The notes under the pieces are model-generated. The model made no database searches. It was not told where the DNA came from and saw only the letters and a program-made list of their open reading frames with translations. Shown here one piece after another: positions 1 to 6,738 of a stretch of 64,000 nt of DNA (within the stretch, counting starts at the first letter, position 1; every line of letters starts with the position of its first letter). Where the stretch lies: assembly GCF_009827495.1 (NCBI RefSeq), contig NZ_WTZA01000002.1, positions 558,001 to 622,000 on the forward strand, given 5' to 3'. Both the position numbers and the translations under genes were made by a program. This stretch comes from Tsuneonella aeria. Its GTDB lineage: Bacteria; Pseudomonadota; Alphaproteobacteria; Sphingomonadales; Sphingomonadaceae.

Positions 1-902
1 AAGTTCGATGCCCCGATCAGCGCGGCCGGTGCCGCGACGCACCAGGCCACGCCGAACTTGCGGCTGAGCCAGTAGGCCAAGCCTGCGTTCAAGTAGACCT
101 GAATGAGGATCGGCACCGCCAGCAGGACGATGACCATGGGCCGGGCCAGGATTTGCTCGCCCTGGAAGCCGAAGAGCAGGACCAAGGTGGTCAGCAGCGA
201 GACCAGGGATATCGGACCCAGCACGCCGAGCAGCCGATCCAAGGCGGCCTGTCCGCCGCCGGCGAGCACGCGCCTGCGCACCAACTGCGCGATGACGACC
301 GGGATGACGATATAGAGCACCACCGACAGCAGGAGCGTGTCCCAAGGCACGGTGATCGAGGCGACGCCCAGCAGTAGCCCGACAATGGGCGCGAAGGCGA
401 ACACCATGATGAGGTCGTTCAGTGCGACCTGGCTGAGCGTGTAATTAGGCTCGCCGTCGCACAGGTTCGACCAGACGAAGACCATCGCCGTGCAGGGCGC
501 GGCGGCAAGGATGATGAGCCCCGCAATGTAGGACGATATCTCGCTCGTCGGCAGCAAGGGCGCGAACAGCCAGCCGATGAAGAAGGTGCCCAGAGCCGCC
601 ATCGAGAAAGGCTTCACCGCCCAGTTGATGAACAGGGTGACGCCGACTCCCTTCCAATGCTGCCGCACCGACCCGAGCGCTCCGAAATCGATCTTGAGCA
701 ACATCGGGATGATCATCAGCCAGATCAGCACCGCGACGGGCAGGTTGACCCGGGCGATCTCGGCAGAGGCGATCGCCGCGAAGGCACCCGGTGCTGCCGC
801 CCCGAAGGCGATGCCCGCCACTATGCAGAGCGCCACCCAGACGGACAGGTAGCGCTCGAACCTCGACATTGCCGGCCGTGCCGCCGACCCAGCATCAGCC
901 AT
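1..902 (-). CDS. acr3: ACR3-family arsenite efflux transporter (C-terminus outside window)
   Basis: Arsenite permease of the inner membrane that pumps out As(III) made by ArsC. About 300 codons are visible and the frame runs off the window edge; the family is usually about 350 aa, so only the last part is missing. The conserved motif CTAMVFVWS followed by LNDLIM is present in mid-protein, and the visible end reads LIGASN, which in ACR3 proteins precedes the last helices. Start chosen at ATG 902, giving MADAGSAARPAMSRFERYLS; it overlaps the end of arsC by 8 bases, which suggests translational coupling. It is the last visible gene of the arsenic operon. Confidence 0.93.
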   Translation of the reverse strand, partial: MADAGSAARPAMSRFERYLSVWVALCIVAGIAFGAAAPGAFAAIASAEIARVNLPVAVLIWLMIIPMLLKIDFGALGSVRQHWKGVGVTLFINWAVKPFSMAALGTFFIGWLFAPLLPTSEISSYIAGLIILAAAPCTAMVFVWSNLCDGEPNYTLSQVALNDLIMVFAFAPIVGLLLGVASITVPWDTLLLSVVLYIVIPVVIAQLVRRRVLAGGGQAALDRLLGVLGPISLVSLLTTLVLLFGFQGEQILARPMVIVLLAVPILIQVYLNAGLAYWLSRKFGVAWCVAAPAALIGASN

Positions 903-1302
903 TGGCCGGCACCACCTCGCCGTCTTCCTTCACGAAGTCGGCCCGGAGCGGCCGGTCAAGGAGCGACAGCACTTCTTCGGACGGGCGGCACAGCTTCACG
1001 CCTCTGGGGCCGACGACGATCGGGCGGTTGATCAGGATCGGGTGTTCCATCATCGCGTCGATGATCTGATCGTCCGTGAGCGAGAGGTCCCCGAGGTTCA
1101 ACTCCGCATACGGCGTGCCCTTTTCCCGCAGCAGGTCACGCGGGCCCGTGCCCATTCGCCGGATGAGCGAGACCAGCTCCTCGCGGCTCGGCGGCGTCTC
1201 AAGATAGTGGATTACTGCCGGCTCCACGCCTGTGGCGCAGATCAGCGCCATGGTGTTACGGGACGTGCCGCACGCGGGGTTGTGGTAGATGGTGACACTC
1301 AT
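895..1302 (-). CDS. arsC: arsenate reductase, glutaredoxin-coupled (ArsC)
   Basis: Reduces arsenate to arsenite for export by the ACR3 pump encoded next. The 135-aa protein has the usual ArsC length and opens with the signature HNPACGTSRNT, holding the catalytic Cys at about residue 11. Arginines in INRPIVV and KLCRPSE match the family's oxyanion-binding positions. Its ATG overlaps the arsI stop in an ATGA arrangement, and its own 3' end overlaps acr3. Confidence 0.95.
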   Translation of the reverse strand: MSVTIYHNPACGTSRNTMALICATGVEPAVIHYLETPPSREELVSLIRRMGTGPRDLLREKGTPYAELNLGDLSLTDDQIIDAMMEHPILINRPIVVGPRGVKLCRPSEEVLSLLDRPLRADFVKEDGEVVPANG

Positions 1303-1766
1303 CCGCAGCAGCTCTCGGCTTGCGCCGGCATAGCCGGCGCGCAGCAGGCTGCCTCCGCCGCATTTTCGGAGATGGCCGACAGGTCGACATTGTCGCCATA
1401 GACGATCGCCTCACCGTTGGTGAAGAACGCCTCCCACACGACGCCTTGCGGGTCGGCGATCCAGCTCTTCTCGGATTTGGCATAGCAGCAGGTGGTGGCG
1501 CCCTCTTCGAGCACCGGGCGGTCGGCGGCCTTGAGCCGGCCATAGACGGCCTTCAGCTCATCCTGGCTCTCCACCTGGATGCCGAGGTGCTCGATCCCCT
1601 TGTGCGCATTGCCCGAGGAGATGGCGAAGTTGACCCTCGGATCCTCCAGCATCCATTTGGCATAGTCCGGCTTCACCACGGTCGGCTCGGCGCCGAACAG
1701 GGTCGAATAGAAGCCGATGGACTGATCGAGATCGTTGACCCCGACATGGACGTGCAGACGCTTCAT
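1299..1766 (-). CDS. arsI: ArsI/CadI-type vicinal-oxygen-chelate protein, probable organoarsenical C-As lyase
   Basis: A 155-aa glyoxalase-fold protein. ArsI is an Fe(II)-dependent dioxygenase that breaks the carbon-arsenic bond of trivalent organoarsenicals such as methylarsenite. Visible here: an N-terminal His pair (LHVHVG, residues 5-7), His60 in GIEHLG and Glu112 in VWEAFF, fitting the two-His-one-Glu iron site. The adjacent cysteines Cys93-Cys94 (TTCCYA) correspond to the As-binding pair of ArsI. The C-terminus adds two more Cys pairs. ArsI and CadI are close relatives; the arsenic operon context favours ArsI. Coupled by ATGA overlaps to arsR upstream and arsC downstream. Confidence 0.85.
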   Translation of the reverse strand: MKRLHVHVGVNDLDQSIGFYSTLFGAEPTVVKPDYAKWMLEDPRVNFAISSGNAHKGIEHLGIQVESQDELKAVYGRLKAADRPVLEEGATTCCYAKSEKSWIADPQGVVWEAFFTNGEAIVYGDNVDLSAISENAAEAACCAPAMPAQAESCCG

Positions 1767-2113
1767 GCTGATTTCCTTTCCTGGATGCGCGCGGCCTCGG
1801 AGCCGCAGGCGGCGTCCGGGGCACAGGCGGCACCGGCGCAGCAGTTCTCGGTGAGATAGCCGAGCAGCGCGTTCATAGCGGCATAGTCGGCGGTGTAGAT
1901 GAGCGACCGGCTCTGCCGTTCCTGTTTGATCAGCCCCGCCCGATTGAGCTGGGCAAGGTGGAACGACAGCGACGAGTTGGGGACGCCCAAAGCCTCCGCG
2001 ATCGCGCCCGCCGGCATACCCTCGTCCCCGGTCTGCACCAGGAGGCGGAACACCGCCAGCCGATGCTCCTGCGCGAGCGCGCCCAAGGCGGTTACGACGG
2101 CGGCCGCGTCCAT
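1763..2113 (-). CDS. arsR: ArsR-family As(III)-responsive repressor
   Basis: Winged-helix repressor of the arsenic operon. At 116 aa it has the ArsR recognition region around VPNSSLSFHLAQL. Its cysteines cluster near the C-terminus (Cys91, Cys92, Cys97, Cys103, in TENCCAGAAC). This resembles the Acidithiobacillus type, where C-terminal Cys95/96/102 bind As(III), rather than the E. coli type with cysteines in the DNA-binding helix. I chose the ATG at 2113 because it overlaps the stop of a 48-aa upstream ORF as ATGA, the same coupling seen at the next two junctions. A start at 2131 would add six residues. Confidence 0.9.
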   Translation of the reverse strand: MDAAAVVTALGALAQEHRLAVFRLLVQTGDEGMPAGAIAEALGVPNSSLSFHLAQLNRAGLIKQERQSRSLIYTADYAAMNALLGYLTENCCAGAACAPDAACGSEAARIQERKSA

Positions 2114-2259
2114 CAGCGGAGCCTCGCCCAACGAGGATCATCGCGCCGGAGCATCTCCAGCGGAAGGTTACCCACCTCGCGATGACAGCACAGTGCGAGC
2201 TGCTGCGAAGTGACCGTCAACACACGCTCGACAAACTCCCTGAAGCCCTTGGCCATCAT
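2113..2259 (-). CDS. 48-aa small ORF, first gene of the arsenic operon
   Basis: Uninterrupted ORF from ATG-ATG at 2259/2256 to a TGA that overlaps the arsR start (ATGA). A GAGGTG Shine-Dalgarno sits just before the start. The product begins MMAKGFREFVERVLTVTS and contains a Cys-Cys-His triad (LALCCHRE, residues 21-28) followed by a basic tail. It lies between the operator/promoter and arsR, so it would be the first translated product of the operon. I do not recognise a family. The CCH motif could bind As(III) or Zn, or the ORF may act as a translational leader for arsR; both are guesses. Confidence 0.6.
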   Translation of the reverse strand: MMAKGFREFVERVLTVTSQQLALCCHREVGNLPLEMLRRDDPRWARLR

Positions 2260-2284
2260 TCACCTCATCGTTTCGATGAACGTG

Positions 2285-2340
2285 GAAATAACTGAGTCGC
2301 CTTTGGTCGTCAATCCATATTTCTACAAACATAGAAATAT
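2285..2340 (-). promoter_or_regulatory. arsenic operon promoter and ArsR-type operator
   Basis: A perfect inverted repeat with 9-bp arms, ATATTTCTA (2317-2325) and TAGAAATAT (2332-2340), separated by 6 bp, is AT-rich in a GC-rich setting as ArsR/SmtB operators often are. On the minus strand it is followed by TTGACG (2313-2308), a 17-bp spacer and TATTTC (2290-2285), a plausible sigma-70 promoter. This ends about 25 bp before the first ATG at 2259. The repeat is directly visible; ArsR binding is inferred from position. Confidence 0.7.
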
Positions 2341-2488
2341 CCGAGTTTGGGGGGTGTGCCCTCGGTTGAGGCGAGAGCGTCCTCGACCTATCGCACTGTC
2401 GTCTCGATTTACGTGTGGTCGAGCAATTCCGCTTTCTACCCGTCAGTCCTGATATGGGGTCGTTCGTTGACGCTCTTGGGCGGGCCGA

Positions 2489-2899
2489 TCAATGTTCGCC
2501 TTCGCACATCCCATGGTCGCCGAGCGCCTGCATGATGCGGCAGTCGGCGATCTGGCCGCCGCGACATTGTGCGATCATCCGCCCAAGCTCGCTTCGTAGC
2601 TGCTCTAGCTGAACGATCTTCCGCTCGACCGCAGCGAGGTGGCCGCTCGCGATGCGATCGGCCTCCCCGCAATCCTGGTCCGGCTCCTCCCCCAGGTTCA
2701 GGAGCGAACGAATGTCAGCGATGTCGAAGCCGAGACCGCGCGCGTGGCGGATGAAGCTCAGGCGCTCGACATGGGCAGGGACATAGTCGCGATAGTTCCC
2801 ACCGGTCCTCTCCGGCTCCGGCAGGAGCCCAATCCGTTCGTAATAGCGGATCGTCTCCACGTTGGTGCCCGTCGCCCGCGACAGCTCGCCGATCTTCAT
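2489..2899 (-). CDS. MerR-family heavy-metal regulator (CadR/PbrR/ZntR group)
   Basis: A 136-aa MerR protein with N-terminal winged helix (MKIGELSRATGTNVETIRYY) and a coiled-coil dimer helix. Cysteines at 77 (DQDCGE), 112 and 120 fall at the metal-binding positions of CadR, PbrR and ZntR, so Zn(II), Cd(II) or Pb(II) is the likely inducer; an extra Cys132 and terminal His are present. Start set at residue MKIGEL, the canonical MerR start, rather than an upstream ATG at 3067 that would run across the promoter. Divergent from the efflux operon at 2979, with the operator between them. Confidence 0.92.
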   Translation of the reverse strand: MKIGELSRATGTNVETIRYYERIGLLPEPERTGGNYRDYVPAHVERLSFIRHARGLGFDIADIRSLLNLGEEPDQDCGEADRIASGHLAAVERKIVQLEQLRSELGRMIAQCRGGQIADCRIMQALGDHGMCEGEH

Positions 2900-2916
2900 T
2901 TCCGTCAAACCTGCCC

Positions 2917-2947
2917 TTGACCCTGTAGTCGCTACAGGGACCATATA
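2917..2947 (+). promoter_or_regulatory. MerR-type promoter with 19-bp spacer and dyad operator
   Basis: TTGACC (2917-2922) and CATATA (2942-2947) are separated by 19 bp, the overlong spacer that MerR regulators correct by DNA distortion. The spacer region holds a perfect dyad, CCCTGTAG (2921-2928) and CTACAGGG (2932-2939), with a 3-bp centre. It faces the plus-strand CDF gene at 2979 and lies 18 bp from the divergent merR start. Downstream genes to 10939 have short gaps and no obvious terminator, so this promoter may drive the whole efflux run. Confidence 0.88.
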
Positions 2948-2978
2948 GGCGGTCACTCCGAGTCGGTCGAGGTGACGA

Positions 2979-3620
2979 ATGGCCTGCAGCAGCTGCGTAT
3001 CTGACACTCCGAAGAACGCCATCGGCGGCGGCTGGCGACGGGCGCTCTGGATTGCGCTGATCGTCAACGCCCTGATGTTCGCGGTGGAGCTCTATGCCGG
3101 CGCGGCGGCGGACAGCCACGCGCTGAAAGCCGACGCGCTCGACTTCTTCGGCGACGCGGCGAACTACGCCATCTCGCTGCTGGTGGCGGGTCTGGCGCTC
3201 GCGTGGCGTGCTCGCGCCGCGCTCCTCAAGGGCGGGACGCTCGTGGCGCTCGGCGCCTATGTCCTCGGCAGCGCGATTTGGGCCGCGCTTCACGGCTCTT
3301 CTCCCGAGCCGCAGACGATGGGCATCATCGGCACGCTCGCGCTCTTGGCCAATTTCGCCGTCGCGGTCCTCCTGTTTCGCTTCCGGAGCGGCGATGCGAA
3401 CATGCGCTCGGTCTGGATCTGCTCGCGCAACGACGCCATCGGCAACGTCGCGGTGGTCGCGGCGGCGGCCGGCGTGTTCGGCACCGGCACGGCTTATCCC
3501 GACCTGATCGTAGCCGCGATCCTGGCGACCCTGGGTATTACCGGCGGATGGCAGATCATCAGGCAGGCGCGGGTGGAGCTCGCCGAGGTTCGTCATTGCC
3601 AGCTGCAGGCGGCGGAGTGA
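2979..3620 (+). CDS. short CDF-type cation efflux protein (no cytoplasmic domain)
   Basis: A 213-aa membrane protein of the cation diffusion facilitator superfamily, first gene behind the MerR promoter. It opens with a CxxC-like pair (MACSSC). TM2 carries DxxxD (ALDFFGDAANY) and TM5 carries DxxxN (SRNDAIGNVAV) in place of the usual H/DxxxD sites. It stops soon after the last helix, so the C-terminal metallochaperone-like domain of CzcD/ZitB is absent. GAGGTG precedes ATG 2979. A close relative lies at 11820. Likely exports Zn, Cd or Co; specificity is not readable. Confidence 0.85.
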   Translation: MACSSCVSDTPKNAIGGGWRRALWIALIVNALMFAVELYAGAAADSHALKADALDFFGDAANYAISLLVAGLALAWRARAALLKGGTLVALGAYVLGSAIWAALHGSSPEPQTMGIIGTLALLANFAVAVLLFRFRSGDANMRSVWICSRNDAIGNVAVVAAAAGVFGTGTAYPDLIVAAILATLGITGGWQIIRQARVELAEVRHCQLQAAE

Positions 3621-3625
3621 CCGCG

Positions 3626-4213
3626 ATGGCGCTGGAGCTGCTCCTGTTCTTCTCGATCTTCTTCGCTGCGGCCTTCTTCTGGCCGACCTACCGGCTGTGG
3701 CGGCGCGAGCGGATCAATGCGCTGGTGCTGCCCTATGATGACAGCGCACATGGCATGGTCGGCAGGTGGTTTCGCGTCACGCTGATCGGGATGTCCCTTT
3801 TCCTCGCGGCCCTGGCGCTGGGTCTGCCGCCGGCGGCGGCAGGGCCGCTGCCCTGGCTGGAACAGCCCGTCGTGCGGAACATCGGCTGGGGCCTCCTGGC
3901 GCTGTCGCTGGTCTGGGTGGTCGCGGCGCAGGCGCAGATGGGCGCGTCGTGGCGGATCGGGATCGATGCCGGAACGCGGCTGCCGCTGGTGACGACCGGC
4001 ATCTTCGCCCTCAGCCGTAACCCGATCTTCCTCGGAATGCGCGGGAGCCTGCTCGGCCTGTTCCTGGTGCTGCCCAACGCCTTCACGCTCGCGATCCTGC
4101 TCGTCGGCGAGGTACTGATCCAGGTGCAGGTGCGGTTGGAGGAGGCTCATCTGCTGGCGAGCCATGGCCCTCAATATGAGGCTTATCGCCAATCCGTGCG
4201 GCGGTGGATCTAA
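3626..4213 (+). CDS. isoprenylcysteine carboxylmethyltransferase (ICMT/PEMT)-like membrane protein
   Basis: A 195-aa protein with about five hydrophobic segments. Its C-terminal signature, NPIFLGM then a Glu-Glu pair, GPQYEAY and VRRW, is the SAM-binding part of the PEMT/ICMT family. Such genes recur in bacterial metal-resistance clusters but no substrate is established from the sequence. ATG 3626 follows the CDF stop by 5 bp. Its TAA overlaps the next gene's ATG by one base (TAATG), supporting co-translation. Confidence 0.8.
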   Translation: MALELLLFFSIFFAAAFFWPTYRLWRRERINALVLPYDDSAHGMVGRWFRVTLIGMSLFLAALALGLPPAAAGPLPWLEQPVVRNIGWGLLALSLVWVVAAQAQMGASWRIGIDAGTRLPLVTTGIFALSRNPIFLGMRGSLLGLFLVLPNAFTLAILLVGEVLIQVQVRLEEAHLLASHGPQYEAYRQSVRRWI

Positions 4214-4623
4214 TGACACCCTCGCACCATCGCAGATTCTCGCGTAGGGACGCGGGCATGTTCTTCTCGAGGGCTTGGAACGCGATCGTTCGCGCCACGG
4301 CGGCCTTGCTGCTCGCCATGGCCTTCGTGACGCCCGCCCTCGCCGAGATCGGCTGCGTCGAGGAGAGCATCGTCCATATCCAGGATGGCTACGGTTCGGG
4401 AGTCGGCGAGCAAGCCGCGTCCGATCCGGCAGAACCTGACGATGAAAGTAGTACGGGGCAGCCCGACCACTGCGCCTTCAATCATGGTCATTGCTCCGGC
4501 CTCCTTACGGCAAGTGCTCGAAGCGAACAGTCGCTCTCCGACTCCGATCGATACTTGAGGCTGGCGGTGAGGCCCCTGACCGCCAACGCCCTCGACGCTC
4601 CGGAGCGCCCTCCGTCCGCCTGA
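4213..4623 (+). CDS. small exported protein with His/Cys motif, upstream of czcCBA
   Basis: A 136-aa protein if started at the coupled ATG 4213, or 121 aa from MFFSRAW at 4258. The latter begins a clean signal peptide ending in TPALAE, so the mature part should be periplasmic. The mature chain is acidic and contains HCAFNHGHCSG, a likely metal-binding cluster. Small periplasmic proteins (CzcI, CnrX and similar) commonly precede czcCBA operons, but I see no decisive similarity to either. Probably a metal-sensing or metal-buffering accessory factor; that is inference. Confidence 0.65.
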   Translation: MTPSHHRRFSRRDAGMFFSRAWNAIVRATAALLLAMAFVTPALAEIGCVEESIVHIQDGYGSGVGEQAASDPAEPDDESSTGQPDHCAFNHGHCSGLLTASARSEQSLSDSDRYLRLAVRPLTANALDAPERPPSA

Positions 4624-4676
4624 GATCCAGCCCTCCCGTCGTCGGGATTGCATCAGCTTGGATTTCAGGATGAGTC

Positions 4677-5556
4677 ATGACACTCAAATTCACGTGGGTC
4701 CGCGCCATCGCCGGCGCGATCGCTCTTGCGCTAGCGGCCGTGGCGAGCGTGCCCGCCGCCGCTCGAACCATCACGCTCCCTGAGGCTCTAGCCCGAGCCC
4801 AGGAGAATTCGCCGCGTCTGACGGCCTCGGAAGCCGCCGTCGCGGCGGCGGAGGCGAGAGCGCGGCAGGCCGGCGCGCGCCGAGGCCTCGCTGGCGGAGG
4901 CGCGCGCCGCCGGACAGCGCTCTCTAGCTGAGACGCAGCAGGCGGCGCGGGCTCTCGCGACCTTGATCGGTCTGCCCGAGGAAGAGCTCGATGCGGCCGG
5001 TGCCATTCCCGAGGCCTCCGCCAGCGCTCCTTCTGTCGATGGCGTGCCTCTGGCCGTGCGGGTTGCCGAAGCCGAGCGGCGCGTCGCGGAGGCTCGGATC
5101 GATGTCGAGCGCAGTGCGGGGATTTCCGACATTACGGCAAGGGCCGGTGTTCGCGGCTTTGCGGAAAGCGACGATGTCGCGCTGGTCGCCGGCATCTCGG
5201 TCCCTCTCGCCATCCGGGACCGCAACCGTGGCGGAATCGAAGCCGCCCGCGCCGAGCTTCTGGCTGCCGAGGCTCGCGTGGCGCAGGCCCGGCTCGATGC
5301 GAACCGTGAGCTTCGCGACGCCCAGTCACTGCTTAGCGCGGCGGATGCCCGTCTGGCCGCGCTGGAAGGCGCGGGGATCGAGCAGGCCCGCGAAGCAGTG
5401 CGCGTGGCGCGGCTCGGCTATGCCGCCGGCCGCTTCTCGCTCCTGGAAGTCCTGGACGCGGAAGCAGCGCTCAACACCACTCTCACCTCAATCATCGAGG
5501 CGCGGCGCGATCGCGCCCGCGCCCTCGCCGCGCTCGAGCGCGCGCAGGCGCAGTAA
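4677..5556 (+). pseudogene. czcC: czcC outer-membrane efflux channel, internally deleted and frameshifted
   Basis: The first frame starts MTLKFTWVRAIAGAIAL with a signal peptide and the first TolC-type helix (LPEALARAQENSPRLTASEA), then stops at 4931. A second frame is open from at least 4861 and carries the later helices (RAEASLAEARAAGQRSLAET, then LIGLPEEELD) to the stop at 5556. The two frames meet around 4870-4885 in GCGCGCC-rich sequence. Joining them gives about 295 aa against roughly 415 for the family; the missing stretch is the first beta-hairpin and following helix. So this is an internal deletion plus a frame change, not a simple sequencing slip. czcB and czcA next door are intact. 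Confidence 0.85.
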
Positions 5557-5567
5557 GGATTCGACCT

Positions 5568-6737
5568 ATGGACAGGAAGACCCTGATCTCGCTCACCACC
5601 GTCGGGATCGCCGCCGCCGTCGCAGGCCTGGGCGCCGGCTCGCTGATCTGGCGCGATGCCCCAGCAGCCGAGGAGCATGCGGAGGGCGAACACGCCGAGG
5701 GCGAGCATGAGGAAAGCACCGAGGGAGGGGCCGCCGAGGAAGGCTTCGTCGCCTTGCCGCCGCAGACCGCCTCCACCGCCGGAGTCGAGGTCACGACCGT
5801 GGGACGCGGCGGCGGAGCCGAGCTGCTGATACCCGGCCGGGCGACTTTTGCTCCCAATGCGGAGGCGTCCGTCGGCGCGCCGCTGGCGGGCGTCGTCGAA
5901 GCGGTGCACGTCGCCGCCGGCTCCAATGTCGGAGCGGGTGCGCCGCTGGTCACGATCCGAAGCGCCGAGGGCGCATCGTTCCGGGCTTCGGCTGACGCGG
6001 CGCGAGCCGAGGTCGAAGCCGCACGGGCCGCCTACCGGCGCGAGACCAGGCTTTATGAAGAGCGTGTGACGGCCCGTCAGGACTGGGAAGCGGCACGCGC
6101 GGCGGCGCTCAAGGCGGAAGCCAATCTGCGCGCAGCCCAGGCACAGGTGGCTGCGGTGGGATCGCCCGGCTCGGCAGGCCGTACCGTCGTCAGATCCCCC
6201 ATGGCCGGGACGATCACGGCGGTCGACGCCGCGCCGGGCGCGGTGCTGGCGCAAGGCGCCACAGTCGCCCAGGTTGCCGACCAAAGGCGCGTCGAGCTCA
6301 TCTTCGAGGCTCCGGCCGCCGTTTCCCGCTCGATACGGGTCGGGAGCCCGATCTATGCTACCATGGCCGGCGGCGAGGAGGTCCGCGCGATTGTCACCGC
6401 CATCTCGCCGCACGCAACCGATGCTGGCGCGCAGGTTCGCGCGCGCCCGGTAGGCTTCGTGCCCCCTGCCGGAACACCCGTTTCCGGACGCGTGCTCACC
6501 GGCGCCGCCAACACGCTGGTGGTGCCTTCGGACGCCGTGCAGACGGTGGACGGACGACCGGTCGTGTTCGTGGTAGATGGACAAGGCTTCCGGGCCACGC
6601 CCGTGGTGCCCGGCCGCGTCGCAGCGGGCCGCACCGAAATTCTGCGCGGGCTCAGCGGCGACGAGCGCATCGCCGGGCGCGGCGCCTTCCTTCTCAAGGC
6701 CGAGCTCTCGCGGGGCGAAGCGGAGCACGAGCACTAA
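5568..6737 (+). CDS. czcB: CzcB-type periplasmic adaptor of HME-RND efflux pump
   Basis: Membrane fusion protein linking CzcA to an outer-membrane channel. The 389-aa chain has an N-terminal membrane anchor (LTTVGIAAAVAGLGAGSLIW) and a His/Glu-rich stretch with repeated EHAEGEH motifs at about residues 35-50, which may bind metal. A lipoyl/hairpin section follows, including RTVVRSPMAGTITAVDAAPG, and the C-terminus ends EHEH. It starts 11 bp after the czcC remnant and its TAA abuts the czcA start. Confidence 0.93.
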   Translation: MDRKTLISLTTVGIAAAVAGLGAGSLIWRDAPAAEEHAEGEHAEGEHEESTEGGAAEEGFVALPPQTASTAGVEVTTVGRGGGAELLIPGRATFAPNAEASVGAPLAGVVEAVHVAAGSNVGAGAPLVTIRSAEGASFRASADAARAEVEAARAAYRRETRLYEERVTARQDWEAARAAALKAEANLRAAQAQVAAVGSPGSAGRTVVRSPMAGTITAVDAAPGAVLAQGATVAQVADQRRVELIFEAPAAVSRSIRVGSPIYATMAGGEEVRAIVTAISPHATDAGAQVRARPVGFVPPAGTPVSGRVLTGAANTLVVPSDAVQTVDGRPVVFVVDGQGFRATPVVPGRVAAGRTEILRGLSGDERIAGRGAFLLKAELSRGEAEHEH

Positions 6738-6738
6738 G

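Noticed and set aside
103..852. Plus-strand ORFs at the left edge (for example 577-852)
   Set aside because: They are shadows of the ACR3 gene on the minus strand, which has conserved transporter motifs in its own frame.
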